Shown in pieces: positions 34,299 through 42,450 of a stretch of DNA of 64,000 nt. The position numbers and the translations under genes were made by a program. The stretch covers positions 107,496 through 171,495 of the forward strand of contig JAUJMY010000001.1 in assembly GCA_030446625.1 (NCBI GenBank), written 5' to 3'. The stretch comes from Gaiellaceae bacterium (GTDB lineage: Bacteria; Actinomycetota; Thermoleophilia; Gaiellales; Gaiellaceae). Each line of letters begins with the position of its first letter. Positions within the stretch are counted from its first letter, which is position 1. A model generated the notes under the pieces. It was not told the origin of the DNA. It did no database searches and saw nothing but the letters and a program-made list of their open reading frames with translations.

Positions 34299-36401
34299 AT
34301 GACTGAGACGCGGGCACCGATCAGCAGCACGACGACGCAAGAGCGGATCGCGCTGCTCAACGTCGACACGCTCCGGCGGCTCCAAGTCGTCGCCGACGTG
34401 GCGCTGGCACACCTGACGCTCGACGACCTGCTGGACGAGCTGCTCGAGCGCGTCCGCGGGCTGATGGGGGCGGACACGGCCGCGGTGCTGCTGCTCGACG
34501 AGGGGAGCAACGAGCTCGTCGCGCGCGCGGCGAAGGGACTCGAGGAGGAGGTCGAGCGCGGAGTCCGCATTCCCGTCGGCAAGGGGTTCGCGGGTCGGAT
34601 CGCGGGCGAGGGACGCCCTGTCGCGCTTCCCGACGTGGAGCACGCGGACGTGCTGAACCCGCTCCTGCGCGAGAAGGGCATCGCGTCCCTCCTCGGAGCT
34701 CCGCTGCGCGTCGAGGAGCGGATCATCGGCGTGCTCCACGTCGGCTTCCTCACGCCGCGGACCTTCGACAGGAGCGACGAGCACCTGCTCCAGCTCGTCG
34801 CCGACCGCGCCGCGCTCGCGATCGACCACGCCCGGCTGTACGACGCGGAGCACGCGGCCCGAATCGCCGCCGAGGAGACCGCAGCCGCCCTTTGGCGCGT
34901 GCAGACGGTGACCGACGCGTCGCTCGCGCACCTCGGCGAGCAGGAGCTCGTGAACGGGCTGCTCGAGCGCGTCCGCGGGCTGATGGGGGCGGACACGGCC
35001 GCCGTGCTGCTGCTCGACGAGGGGAGCAACGAGCTCGTCGCGCGCGCGGCGAAGGGACTCGAGGAGGAGGTCGAGCGCGGAGTCCGCATTCCCGTCGGCA
35101 AGGGGTTCGCCGGCCGGATCGCGCGCGACGCGCGGCCGCTGGCGCTTCGGATCTGGAGCACGCGGACGTCGTGAACCCGCTCCTGCGCGAGAAGGGTCTG
35201 AGGTCGATGCTCGGGGCGCCGCTCCCGGACGGAGGACGGCGTGATGGGCGTCCTGCACGTCGGGTTCCTGACGCGCCGCGGCTTCACCGACGGCGACGGG
35301 CAGCTCCTGCAGCTCGTGGCGGACCGGATTTGCGTGGCGATCCAGAACGCCCGTCTCTACGACGAGGTCCAGGCGCGCGCACACGCGGCGCAGGCGCTCG
35401 AGTTCGTCGCCGACGGCGTCTTCCTCGTCGATCGCCCGGGTCTGATCCGGCTCTGGAACCCCGCCGCGGAGACGACGACGGGTCTCGCGGCCGCGGACGT
35501 GCTGGGGCGGCGCGCCGACGAGGCGATCCCGGGGTGGCGCGCGCTCGTGTCTCGTCTGACGATCGTCGAGGCGCGCGAGGCGCACGCGAGCCGCGTCGAG
35601 ACGCTCCCGCTCGAGGTCCGGGGGCGCGAGCGCTGGCTCTCGATCTCGGCCGTCGAGTTCGAGGCGGGCACGGTCTTCGCGTTCCGCGACGTCACCGAGG
35701 AGCGCGACGTCGAGAAGCTGAAAAGCGACTTCGTCGCGACCGTCTCGCACGAGCTGCGGACGCCGCTCGCGGCGATCTACGGCGCAGCGCTGACGCTGCG
35801 GCGGGAGGACCACCCGCTGACGCCGTCGCAGCAGTCGAACCTCCTGCGCGTGATCTCGGACGAGGCCGAGCGACTGGCGCGGATCGTGAACGACATCCTC
35901 TGGGCGAGCAGCCTCGAGACGGACACGCTCCACATCGAGATCGAGAGCTTCGACGGGCGCGAGCTCGCGGAGTCCGTCGTCGAGGCCCTGCGCCTGCACC
36001 TGCCTGCGCAGACGACGCTCGAGCTCTTCGTCGAGGACGACCTGCCGCCGCTCGCCGGCGACGCCGAGAAGCTGCGCCAGGTGCTGTCGAACCTGCTCGA
36101 GAACGCGGTCAAGTACTCGCCTGACGGCGGCCCCGTCGAGCTCCGGCTCGCGCGCGGCGCGGGGGGCGTCCGCTTCTGCGTGAGCGACCGCGGGCTCGGC
36201 ATTCCGGCGCGCGAGCAGGAGCGGATCTTCGAGAAGTTCTACCGCCTCGATCCGAACCTGACCCGCGGGGTCGGGGGCACGGGGCTCGGGCTCTACATCA
36301 GCCGCGAGCTCGTGCGGCGGATGGGCGGGCGGATCTGGGTCGACTCGAGGGTCGGCGAGGGCTCGACGTTCTCGGTCGAGCTGCCGGTCGCGCAGCCCTA
36401 G
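34299..36401 (+). CDS. tandem-GAF / PAS sensor histidine kinase, two frameshifts
   Basis: Order of domains: GAF1 (residues about 20-180), GAF2 (about 195-350), PAS (LEFVADGVFLVDRPGLIRLW), HisKA with the phospho-His in DFVATVSHELRTPLAAI, and HATPase_c with LRQVLSNLLENAVKYSPDG, DRGLGIPAREQ and GGTGLGLYISREL. No TM segment, so cytoplasmic. Reading breaks near 35148 (one base lost; LPDLEHADVVNP restored) and 35229 (one extra base; LPTEDGVMGVLHV restored). The frame is the same before and after, pointing to indel errors. No response regulator is adjacent. Confidence 0.83.
34440..34604 (+). repeat. 165-bp direct repeat, copy 1 (GAF1)
   Basis: Nearly identical to 34959-35123 (offset 519 bases). Only a few third-position differences are visible, such as GCGGTG versus GCCGTG and GCGGGT versus GCCGGC. 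It encodes the GAF segment from LLERVRGLMGADTAAV to KGFAGRIA. Flanking parts of the two GAF domains are much more diverged, so the identity looks like recent gene conversion or duplication. Confidence 0.9.
34959..35123 (+). repeat. 165-bp direct repeat, copy 2 (GAF2)
   Basis: Second copy of the repeat at 34440-34604, in the same gene and frame. It ends 25 bases before the first apparent frameshift of the gene, so mis-assembly in this repeat could contribute to the break. Confidence 0.9.
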
Positions 36402-36478
36402 GAGGGTTTGGCGGAACGGTTCTCGTCGCAGCCGTGCGCTGGGCGGCCGCGGCACAGCCACTGTTTCGCCAAACCCTC
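36402..36478. terminator. long imperfect hairpin between the kinase and cox genes
   Basis: GAGGGTTTGGCGGAAC (36402-36417) is the reverse complement of GTTTCGCCAAACCCTC (36463-36478) with one mismatch, enclosing 45 nt. It begins right after the kinase stop (36399-36401). Only TT follows, so it is not a classical intrinsic terminator. It could end transcription in both directions or be a small repeat element. Confidence 0.5.
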
Positions 36479-36539
36479 TTAGCTCACGGGAACGTTCACC
36501 GGGACGAGCCGCCCCGGCGCTGCGCTAGGCTCGCGCCAG

Positions 36540-37607
36540 GTGCGCAGGGGAGCCGTGATCATGCTGATCGTGATCGGCGCGGTGGTCGCTGTCGTCACGA
36601 CGGCGATCGCGATCTTCATCCCGTGGCTCCCGGCACAGGCGTCGGTCCAGCGGGAGCGGATCGACTTCGTCTTCTGGCTCACGACGTGGATCTCCGTGGC
36701 GATCTTCGCGATCGTCGCCGCCGTCATCATCTACTGCGTCTTCAAGTTCCGCGTGCGCCCGGACGACGACTCCGACGGCGAGCCGATTCACGGGCACACG
36801 GGTCTCGAGATCGCGTGGACGGCGGTGCCCGCGATCCTCGTGCTCGTGATCGGGATCGCGAGTGCGGTCGCCGTGGCGCGGAACGAGCGGATCGGGCCCG
36901 ACCCGCTGCGGATCGACGTCACCGCCGTCCAGTTCGCCTGGAGGTTCGACTATCCGAACGGCGTCACGTCGCCCACGCTGCGCCTGCCGGTCGACCGGAC
37001 CGTGCTGCTGCGGCTCACCTCGAACGACGTCATCCACTCGTTCTGGGTGCCGGAGTTCGGGCAGAAGCAGGACGCCGTCCCGGGCATCTTCACCTCGCTC
37101 GTGATCACGCCGAGCAAGGTCGGCCGCTACCCGCTCCCCTGCACGGAGCTGTGCGGGCTCGGCCACGCGCTGATGCGCTCCGCGGCGATCGTGATGCCGA
37201 ACGACGAGTACGAGTCGTGGCTGGCGACCGCGCAGGACGAGCGGACGGGCGTTCCGCCGCCGGACGACGAGCCGGAGGACGAAGGCGAGGAGGAGCCCGA
37301 AGGCGACCAGGAGGGGCAGCAGGACGACCCGGAGGACGAGGGCGAGGAGAGCGCGGAGGCAGGCGCGGCGCTCTTCGCGGAGAACGGCTGCGGGAACTGC
37401 CACACCTTCGCGCCCGCGGGCGCGAAGGCAACGGTCGGCCCGAACCTCGGCGACCTCCCCGACGACGAGGACTACGTTCGGCAGTCGATCGTCGAGCCGG
37501 GCGCGCAGCTCGCGAAGGGGTACCAGAACATCATGCCGCCCTACTCGCAGCTCTCCGACGAGCAGCTCGACTCGCTCGTGCAGTATCTGCTCAGGGGATC
37601 GAAGTGA
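36540..37607 (+). CDS. coxB: cytochrome c oxidase subunit II fused to cytochrome c
   Basis: A 355-residue membrane protein. Two TM helices lie in residues 7-28 and 45-68. The CuA cupredoxin domain has VIHSFWVPEFGQKQDAVPG and the ligand set CTELCGLGHALM (C-x3-C-x3-H-x2-M). An acidic linker (about residues 238-285) leads to a cytochrome c domain with haem motif CGNCH and distal Met in IMPPYSQL. Accepts electrons from a cytochrome c and passes them to CuA. GTG 36540 follows TAGGCT at 36526-36531, consistent with a near-leaderless mRNA. The stop overlaps coxA (GTGA). Confidence 0.93.
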   Translation: MRRGAVIMLIVIGAVVAVVTTAIAIFIPWLPAQASVQRERIDFVFWLTTWISVAIFAIVAAVIIYCVFKFRVRPDDDSDGEPIHGHTGLEIAWTAVPAILVLVIGIASAVAVARNERIGPDPLRIDVTAVQFAWRFDYPNGVTSPTLRLPVDRTVLLRLTSNDVIHSFWVPEFGQKQDAVPGIFTSLVITPSKVGRYPLPCTELCGLGHALMRSAAIVMPNDEYESWLATAQDERTGVPPPDDEPEDEGEEEPEGDQEGQQDDPEDEGEESAEAGAALFAENGCGNCHTFAPAGAKATVGPNLGDLPDDEDYVRQSIVEPGAQLAKGYQNIMPPYSQLSDEQLDSLVQYLLRGSK

Positions 37608-39544
37608 GCACGACGATCGAGCAGCAGCACGACCTGCACGCGACGCCTGCGCCGCGCCCGCGCGGCACCCGCGCGCGGCTGCTCGCGCCCGGGTGGCTGC
37701 GCGCGCTCTGGATGACGCCGCTCTTCCTCGGGATCGGGCTCGCGCTCGTCCTGGGGATCCGCGCGCTCGCGGGCTGGGATCCCATCTGGTACTGGCAGCC
37801 CGTCCTCACCGTCGCGTTCCTGACGACGGCGCCCCTCGGGTTCCTGGCCGGCATCGGCTGCTTCGACTACTGGGCGCGCTACGCGGTCGGCACCCCGACG
37901 CAGCCCGAGGACCACTCGGGCCACGGCGCGCACAGCTGGCGCGACTACTTCCGCGTGAACACCGACCACAAGGTGATCGGCACGCAGTACGTCGTCACGA
38001 CGATCTTCTTCCTGCTCGCGGGCGGGCTGCTCGCGATGTTCGTGCGCGCGGAGCTGGCGCGGCCCGGGACGCAGTTCTTCGATCCGCAGGCCTACAACAG
38101 CCTCTTCTCCGTCCACGCGTCGCTGATGATCTTCCTCTTCATCATCCCGGCGTTCGCGGGGCTCGCGAACTTCGTCATCCCGCTGATGCTCGGCGCGCCG
38201 GACATGGCGTTCCCGCGGCTGAACGCGCTGTCGTTCTGGATGCTGCCTATCGGCGGCGTGATCATGCTCTCGAGCCTGATCGTGGGCGGCTTCGGCGCGG
38301 GCTGGACGGGCTACGCGCCGCTCTCGACGCGGGGCGACCCCGGCAGCCTCTTCTTCCAGATGGGCGTGCAGTGGGCGGGTGCGTCGTCGATCGCGACGGC
38401 GCTCAACTTCCTGGTCACGATCATCACCATGCGCGCGCCCGGGATGACCTTCTGGCGCATGCCGCTGCTCGTCTGGGCGAACTTCACGACGTCGCTGCTC
38501 GTCGTGGTCGCGACGCCGTTCATCGCCGGCTCGCAGTTCTTCGCGATGTTCGACCGCGTGCTCGGGACGGACTTCTTCACGCCCGACCAGGGCGGCTACG
38601 TGCTCGCCTACCAGCACATTTTCTGGTTCTACTCGCACCCGGCCGTCTACATCATGATGCTGCCCGGCTTCGGCATCGCCTCGGAGGTGATCTCCGTCAT
38701 GGCGCGGAAGCCGATCTTCGGCTACCGGCTGATGGCGCTCTCGCTGATGGCGATCCTCTTCCTCGGCTTCTCCGTCTGGGCGCACCACATGTTCGTCTCG
38801 GGCATGGCGGGCTACCTGCGCGTGCCGATGATGATCACGACGCTGCTGATCGCGGTCCCCACCGGGATCAAGGTCTTCAGCTGGCTCGCGACGCTCTGGG
38901 AAGGGAAGCTCCACTTCACGACGCCGATGCTGTTCGCGCTCGGCTTCGTCTCGATGTTCGTCATCGGCGGCCTCTCCGGGATCTTCCTCGGCGCGCTCCC
39001 GATCGTGATCCACACGTCCGACACGTACTTCGTGGTCGCGCACATCCACTACGTGCTCTTCGGCGGCTCGCTGTTCACGATCTTCGCCGGGATCTACTAC
39101 TGGTTCCCGAAGATGACCGGGCGGATGTACGACGAGCGGATGGGGAAGCTCCACTTCTGGCTCACGTTCGTCGGCTTCAACGCCACCTTCTTCCCGATGC
39201 ACATCATCGGCGTGCAGGGGATGCAGCGGCGGATCGCCGACTACGCGCCCGAGTTCGCGAACTGGAACTTCTTCATCTCCGTGGCCTCGTTCGCTCTCGG
39301 CGCCTCGACGCTGATCTTCCTCTACAACATGATCACGAGCTGGGCCCGCGGCCCGCGCGCCGAGGCGAACCCGTGGCGCGCCCTCACCCTCGAGTGGCAG
39401 GTGAGCTCGCCGCCGCCTGTCTTCAACTTCGACGAGATCCCGCAGGTCGTCGGCAACCCGTACGAGTACGGCGTTCCGGGTGCGCGGCACGCCGTGCTGA
39501 ACGGAGACCGCGCCGCGGTCGAGGAGGAGGTGCGCGTCCACTGA
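37604..39544 (+). CDS. coxA: cytochrome c oxidase subunit I
   Basis: A 646-residue haem-copper oxidase core subunit with about 12-14 TM helices. Haem a ligand is in SVHASLMIFLF, the CuB/cross-linked His-Tyr region reads FWFYSHPAVYIMMLPGFG, CuB histidines are in VWAHHMFVSG, and haem a3/a ligands are in VAHIHYVLFGG. The YSHPxVY sequence, rather than GHPEVY, places it in subfamily A2 by established classification. An extra N-terminal pair of hydrophobic helices (residues about 30-85) precedes the core. GTG start overlapping coxB. Confidence 0.95.
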   Translation: MSTTIEQQHDLHATPAPRPRGTRARLLAPGWLRALWMTPLFLGIGLALVLGIRALAGWDPIWYWQPVLTVAFLTTAPLGFLAGIGCFDYWARYAVGTPTQPEDHSGHGAHSWRDYFRVNTDHKVIGTQYVVTTIFFLLAGGLLAMFVRAELARPGTQFFDPQAYNSLFSVHASLMIFLFIIPAFAGLANFVIPLMLGAPDMAFPRLNALSFWMLPIGGVIMLSSLIVGGFGAGWTGYAPLSTRGDPGSLFFQMGVQWAGASSIATALNFLVTIITMRAPGMTFWRMPLLVWANFTTSLLVVVATPFIAGSQFFAMFDRVLGTDFFTPDQGGYVLAYQHIFWFYSHPAVYIMMLPGFGIASEVISVMARKPIFGYRLMALSLMAILFLGFSVWAHHMFVSGMAGYLRVPMMITTLLIAVPTGIKVFSWLATLWEGKLHFTTPMLFALGFVSMFVIGGLSGIFLGALPIVIHTSDTYFVVAHIHYVLFGGSLFTIFAGIYYWFPKMTGRMYDERMGKLHFWLTFVGFNATFFPMHIIGVQGMQRRIADYAPEFANWNFFISVASFALGASTLIFLYNMITSWARGPRAEANPWRALTLEWQVSSPPPVFNFDEIPQVVGNPYEYGVPGARHAVLNGDRAAVEEEVRVH

Positions 39545-40386
39545 TGAGCCATGTTCTCGTGGTCGCGAACGAGACGGTCTACGGCAGCGCACTGCTCGAG
39601 ACGCTGAAGCGGCGCGCCGAGGACGGTGTCGACCTGATCACCGTCCTCTGCCCGGTGAACGTGCCCCGCGAGGGCTACGTCGTGTACGAGGACACGCGCC
39701 GCGCGGCCGCCGGGCGGCGGCTCGAGCGGACGCTCGAGGCGCTGCGCGAGGCGGACGTCGCCGCGCACGGGCTCGTCGTCGAGGCCGATCCCGCGGAGGC
39801 GGTTCGGGACGCGCTGAACCAGCTCGAGCCCCCGCCGACGGAGATCGTCGTCTCGACGCACCCGCTCCGGAAGTCGGGCTGGCTGCGCAAGAACGTCGTC
39901 GACCGGATCCGCGACGCGGCCGGCGGCCTGCCCGTCGAGCACGTCGTCGTCGACATCAAGGGCGAGCGCAACGACGTGAACGTGCTCGTCGTCGCGAACG
40001 AGACCGTCGTCGGCGAGCCGCTGCTCGAGCGAATCCGCGAGCGGGCGGAGCAGTCGGGGCGGGCGAGCTTCCTGCTCATCTCGCCGCAGAGCAACCCGGA
40101 GCAGTGCCCGACGCCCGAGGCAGAGCGCAGGCTGCGCCGCGCGCTGACCCAGCTGCGCAGCCACGGGATCGACGCGCACGGCCAGATCGCGCACCCGGAC
40201 CCGTTCATGGCCGCGATCCACGCCGTCCGCGACGAGCGCATCGACGAGATCATCATCTCGACGTTCCCCGGCGCCCGCTCCGGCTGGCTGCGCCGCGACC
40301 TCGTCGGGCGCGTGAGGCGGGAGACGGGGCTGCCCGTCGAGCACATCGAGGTCGAGCCGGCCGAGGTCGAGGCGGCGCTCGCGTGA
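39544..40386 (+). CDS. two-repeat universal-stress-like protein within the cox operon
   Basis: A 280-residue soluble protein made of two similar halves: HVLVVANETVYGSALLETL (from residue 3) and VNVLVVANETVVGEPLLERI (from about residue 145). Each ends in a STHPLRKSGWLRKNVV- or STFPGARSGWLRRDLV-type segment. This resembles the USP fold. ATG 39544 overlaps the coxA stop and its own stop overlaps coxC, so it is made in step with the oxidase. An assembly or regulatory role is inferred only from that. Confidence 0.75.
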   Translation: MSHVLVVANETVYGSALLETLKRRAEDGVDLITVLCPVNVPREGYVVYEDTRRAAAGRRLERTLEALREADVAAHGLVVEADPAEAVRDALNQLEPPPTEIVVSTHPLRKSGWLRKNVVDRIRDAAGGLPVEHVVVDIKGERNDVNVLVVANETVVGEPLLERIRERAEQSGRASFLLISPQSNPEQCPTPEAERRLRRALTQLRSHGIDAHGQIAHPDPFMAAIHAVRDERIDEIIISTFPGARSGWLRRDLVGRVRRETGLPVEHIEVEPAEVEAALA

Positions 40387-41003
40387 CGGCACACGCCCCC
40401 GCCGTCGACGTCCATCACGGCGAGCACCACGGGCCGCCGCCCGCGCACCAGAGCTCGCGCGTCAGCGCGCCCGTCCTCGGGATGTTCCTCTTCATCGCGT
40501 CCGAGGTGATGCTGTTCGGATCGTTCTTCACGGCGTACTTCTTCGTGCGCGTCGTGAACCCGGACGCGCCCGGGTGGCCGCCCGAGGGGTTTCACGTCCC
40601 CGTCTTCGTCGCGGGGGTGAACACCGCGATCCTCGTCACCTCGAGCTTCACGATGCACTGGGCGCTCCAGTCGATCAAGCGGGGCAACCGGGCCGGGCTC
40701 CAGGCGGGCCTCGTGCTGACGCTCGCGATGGGGCTCACCTTCCTGCTGACGCAGATGCTCGAGTACGCGCGCGTCGGCTTCGCGCCGCGCGACACCGCGT
40801 TCGGCTCCGTCTTCTACGGGCTGACCGGCCTCCACGGCGCGCACGTCTTCGTCGGCCTGACGTTGCTGACGGTGGCGACCGTGCGCGCGTTCCGCGGCCA
40901 CTTCAGCCCGGAGCACCACCACGGCGTCGAGATCCCCGGGATCTACTGGCACTTCGTCGACGTCATGTGGATCGTCGTGTACGCGACGATCTACCTCCTG
41001 TAG
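40383..41003 (+). CDS. coxC: cytochrome c oxidase subunit III
   Basis: A 206-residue membrane protein with about five TM helices after a His-rich N-terminus (HHGEHHGPPPAHQ). Family segments are FLFIASEVMLFGSFFTAYFF, FYGLTGLHGAHVFVGL and the C-terminal IYWHFVDVMWIVVYATIYLL. GTG start overlapping the USP-like gene. The stop is followed directly by a hairpin. Confidence 0.94.
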   Translation: MTAHAPAVDVHHGEHHGPPPAHQSSRVSAPVLGMFLFIASEVMLFGSFFTAYFFVRVVNPDAPGWPPEGFHVPVFVAGVNTAILVTSSFTMHWALQSIKRGNRAGLQAGLVLTLAMGLTFLLTQMLEYARVGFAPRDTAFGSVFYGLTGLHGAHVFVGLTLLTVATVRAFRGHFSPEHHHGVEIPGIYWHFVDVMWIVVYATIYLL

Positions 41004-41032
41004 CGCCCGAATCTCCTACGGAGCGTAGGGCG
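41004..41032 (+). terminator. hairpin directly after coxC
   Basis: CGCCC (41004-41008) pairs with GGGCG (41028-41032), enclosing an inner CTCC-TAC-GGAG stem. There is no T-run, so this could be a terminator, a processing site or an mRNA-stabilising end. Confidence 0.45.
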
Positions 41033-41085
41033 CAGAATGGTCCACACCCACGAGCAGGCGGAAAAGCCGCGTGCAGGTCATACGG

Positions 41086-41174
41086 CGACAAACGTGAGAG
41101 CGCGAGGTGGTGGCTTTGCCGCCGCCTCGCGCTGTCGACCCTCCCAAGCCGGAACTCCGCATCAGTTCCGGCTT
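41086..41174 (+). other. two further strong hairpins upstream of the small membrane gene
   Basis: Hairpin A: AGCGCGAGGTGGTGGC (41099-41114) pairs over 16 positions with 41118-41133 (two G-U pairs) across a TTT loop, extended by CGAC/GTCG (41086-41089, 41134-41137) past a 9-nt bulge. Hairpin B: AAGCCGGAACT (41146-41156) pairs perfectly with AGTTCCGGCTT (41164-41174) across 7 nt, ending 12 bases before the GTG at 41187. Together with the hairpin at 41004 this forms a 170-nt structured leader matching no riboswitch I know. Confidence 0.6.
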
Positions 41175-41186
41175 ATCATCGGCGAT

Positions 41187-41366
41187 GTGCTGAACCCGCT
41201 CCGGAGCGAGGCCGAGGCGTTCCGGTTCGTCCTCCTGCTCCTCGGCTACTTCGCGGCGATCGTCCTCGCGAAGGCCGTGCTCGGGACGACGGCAGCGCTC
41301 GTCGTATTCGTCGCGCTTTCGGTCGCTGTGGCGGCGTGGATCGTCCGCGCGCGCAGCGCCGCGTAG
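41187..41366 (+). CDS. 59-residue two-helix membrane protein
   Basis: Read from GTG 41187. Two hydrophobic segments (FVLLLLGYFAAIVLAKAVLG and AALVVFVALSVAVAAWIV) follow a short acidic start LNPLRSEAEAF. A longer reading from 41037 runs through the hairpin region and is unlikely. It sits downstream of coxC and could be an oxidase accessory subunit, but the family is not recognised. Confidence 0.65.
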   Translation: MLNPLRSEAEAFRFVLLLLGYFAAIVLAKAVLGTTAALVVFVALSVAVAAWIVRARSAA

Positions 41367-41373
41367 CCGCGGC

Positions 41374-42033
41374 CTACTTGCCGCCGGCGATGTACTTCGC
41401 GACGGCCTGGATCTGCTGCTCGGTCAGGTCGTCCTTGTAGGCGGGCATCCCGCCGCCGCCGTTCCTGATCTGCGCGACCGCCTCCTCGAGGCCCGGCTTC
41501 GCCTCGTCGAGATTCGGCCCGACCGTGCCCGTCGCGCCCGCCTTCGAGAGGACGTGGCACCCCTGGCAGCCCTGCGAGTTGAAGATCTCCTTCGGGTCGG
41601 TCGTCTCCTTGCCTCCCCCGGCTGCCTGCTGGCCCGTGTCCTTCACCGGCAGCCCGGCGACCGCCGCCACGTACACCGCGACGGCGTCGGCGTCCTCGCC
41701 GGTGACGAGGTTCGCGGGCATCCCCGGTGCGTCCGTCGCGGGATCCTCGACGGGATAGGCGATCTGCCCGCGGATCACGTCGCGGATCGTGCTCTCGTCG
41801 AAGCCCTGGCCGGGATCGTCGCTGCGAACCGTCGCGAAGGCAGCGTCGAGATCGGGGCCGATGACGCCGCGCGCGCCCGCGTCCTTCAGCGCGTGGCACT
41901 GCGCGCACTTCTGGTTGAAGAGCTCCTTCCCGCGCGCCTGGCTCCCGCCCTCCACGCGCCCGACGGTGCCGCAGCCGGCGAGGAGGACGGCGCTCGTCGC
42001 GAGCGCAGCCAGCGCGAGGAGTCGCGCGGCCAA
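41374..42033 (-). CDS. dihaem cytochrome c lipoprotein
   Basis: A 219-residue exported protein. The lipobox VLLAGC puts the lipid Cys at residue 21. Two cytochrome c domains each carry one haem motif, CAQCH (about residue 43) and CQGCH (about residue 156), with distal Met candidates in DAPGMPANLV and GGGMPAYKDDL. A likely electron donor to the nearby oxidase. Start is TTG 42033, one base after the STAS gene's stop. Confidence 0.88.
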   Translation of the reverse strand: MAARLLALAALATSAVLLAGCGTVGRVEGGSQARGKELFNQKCAQCHALKDAGARGVIGPDLDAAFATVRSDDPGQGFDESTIRDVIRGQIAYPVEDPATDAPGMPANLVTGEDADAVAVYVAAVAGLPVKDTGQQAAGGGKETTDPKEIFNSQGCQGCHVLSKAGATGTVGPNLDEAKPGLEEAVAQIRNGGGGMPAYKDDLTEQQIQAVAKYIAGGK

Positions 42034-42034
42034 G

Positions 42035-42400
42035 TCAGGCAGGCGTCGGGCCGGCGGTCGCGATGCCGTCGACGGCCTCGGCGCGCGTTGCGTAGATCGT
42101 GAAGACGCGGTCGAGCCCGGTGATCTCGAAGATCTTCGTGATGTTGCGGTCGGCGCAGACGAGGGCGAGCTGTCCGTCGGTCGAGCGCAGGCGCTTCACG
42201 CCGCCGACGAGAACGCCGAGCGTCGTGGAGTCGATGAACGTCGTGTCGGTGAAGTCGACGACCACGTTCTTCGCGCCCTGCGCGATCACGTCGAGCAACT
42301 GCTGCTTGAACTCGGGCGCGGTGTAGAGGTCGACCTCGCCGGCGAGCGCGATCACGTAGCGGTCGTCGCCCAACTGCTCGGTCTTGATGTCGAAGTTCAT
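42035..42400 (-). CDS. STAS-domain anti-sigma factor antagonist
   Basis: A 121-residue protein of the SpoIIAA/RsbV type. The phosphorylatable Ser/Thr lies in FTDTTFIDSTTLGVLVGG, the classical DSxxLGxL motif, preceded by the strand NVVVDF. It would switch an anti-sigma kinase whose gene is not in this window. ATG 42400. Confidence 0.9.
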   Translation of the reverse strand: MNFDIKTEQLGDDRYVIALAGEVDLYTAPEFKQQLLDVIAQGAKNVVVDFTDTTFIDSTTLGVLVGGVKRLRSTDGQLALVCADRNITKIFEITGLDRVFTIYATRAEAVDGIATAGPTPA

Positions 42401-42450
42401 CTGGCTCCCGGGGAACTGGTTTGAGCGGCTGGTTCCGCGTCCGCGGCAGT

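Noticed and set aside
34299-36401. Two separate proteins, a GAF protein and a PAS kinase
   Set aside because: The intervening GAF2 sequence is continuous after two single-base corrections, and no start or ribosome site lies at the break.
41040-41140. Known riboswitch (cobalamin, c-di-GMP or SAM) upstream of the small membrane gene
   Set aside because: None of the conserved aptamer blocks of those classes is present; only generic hairpins.
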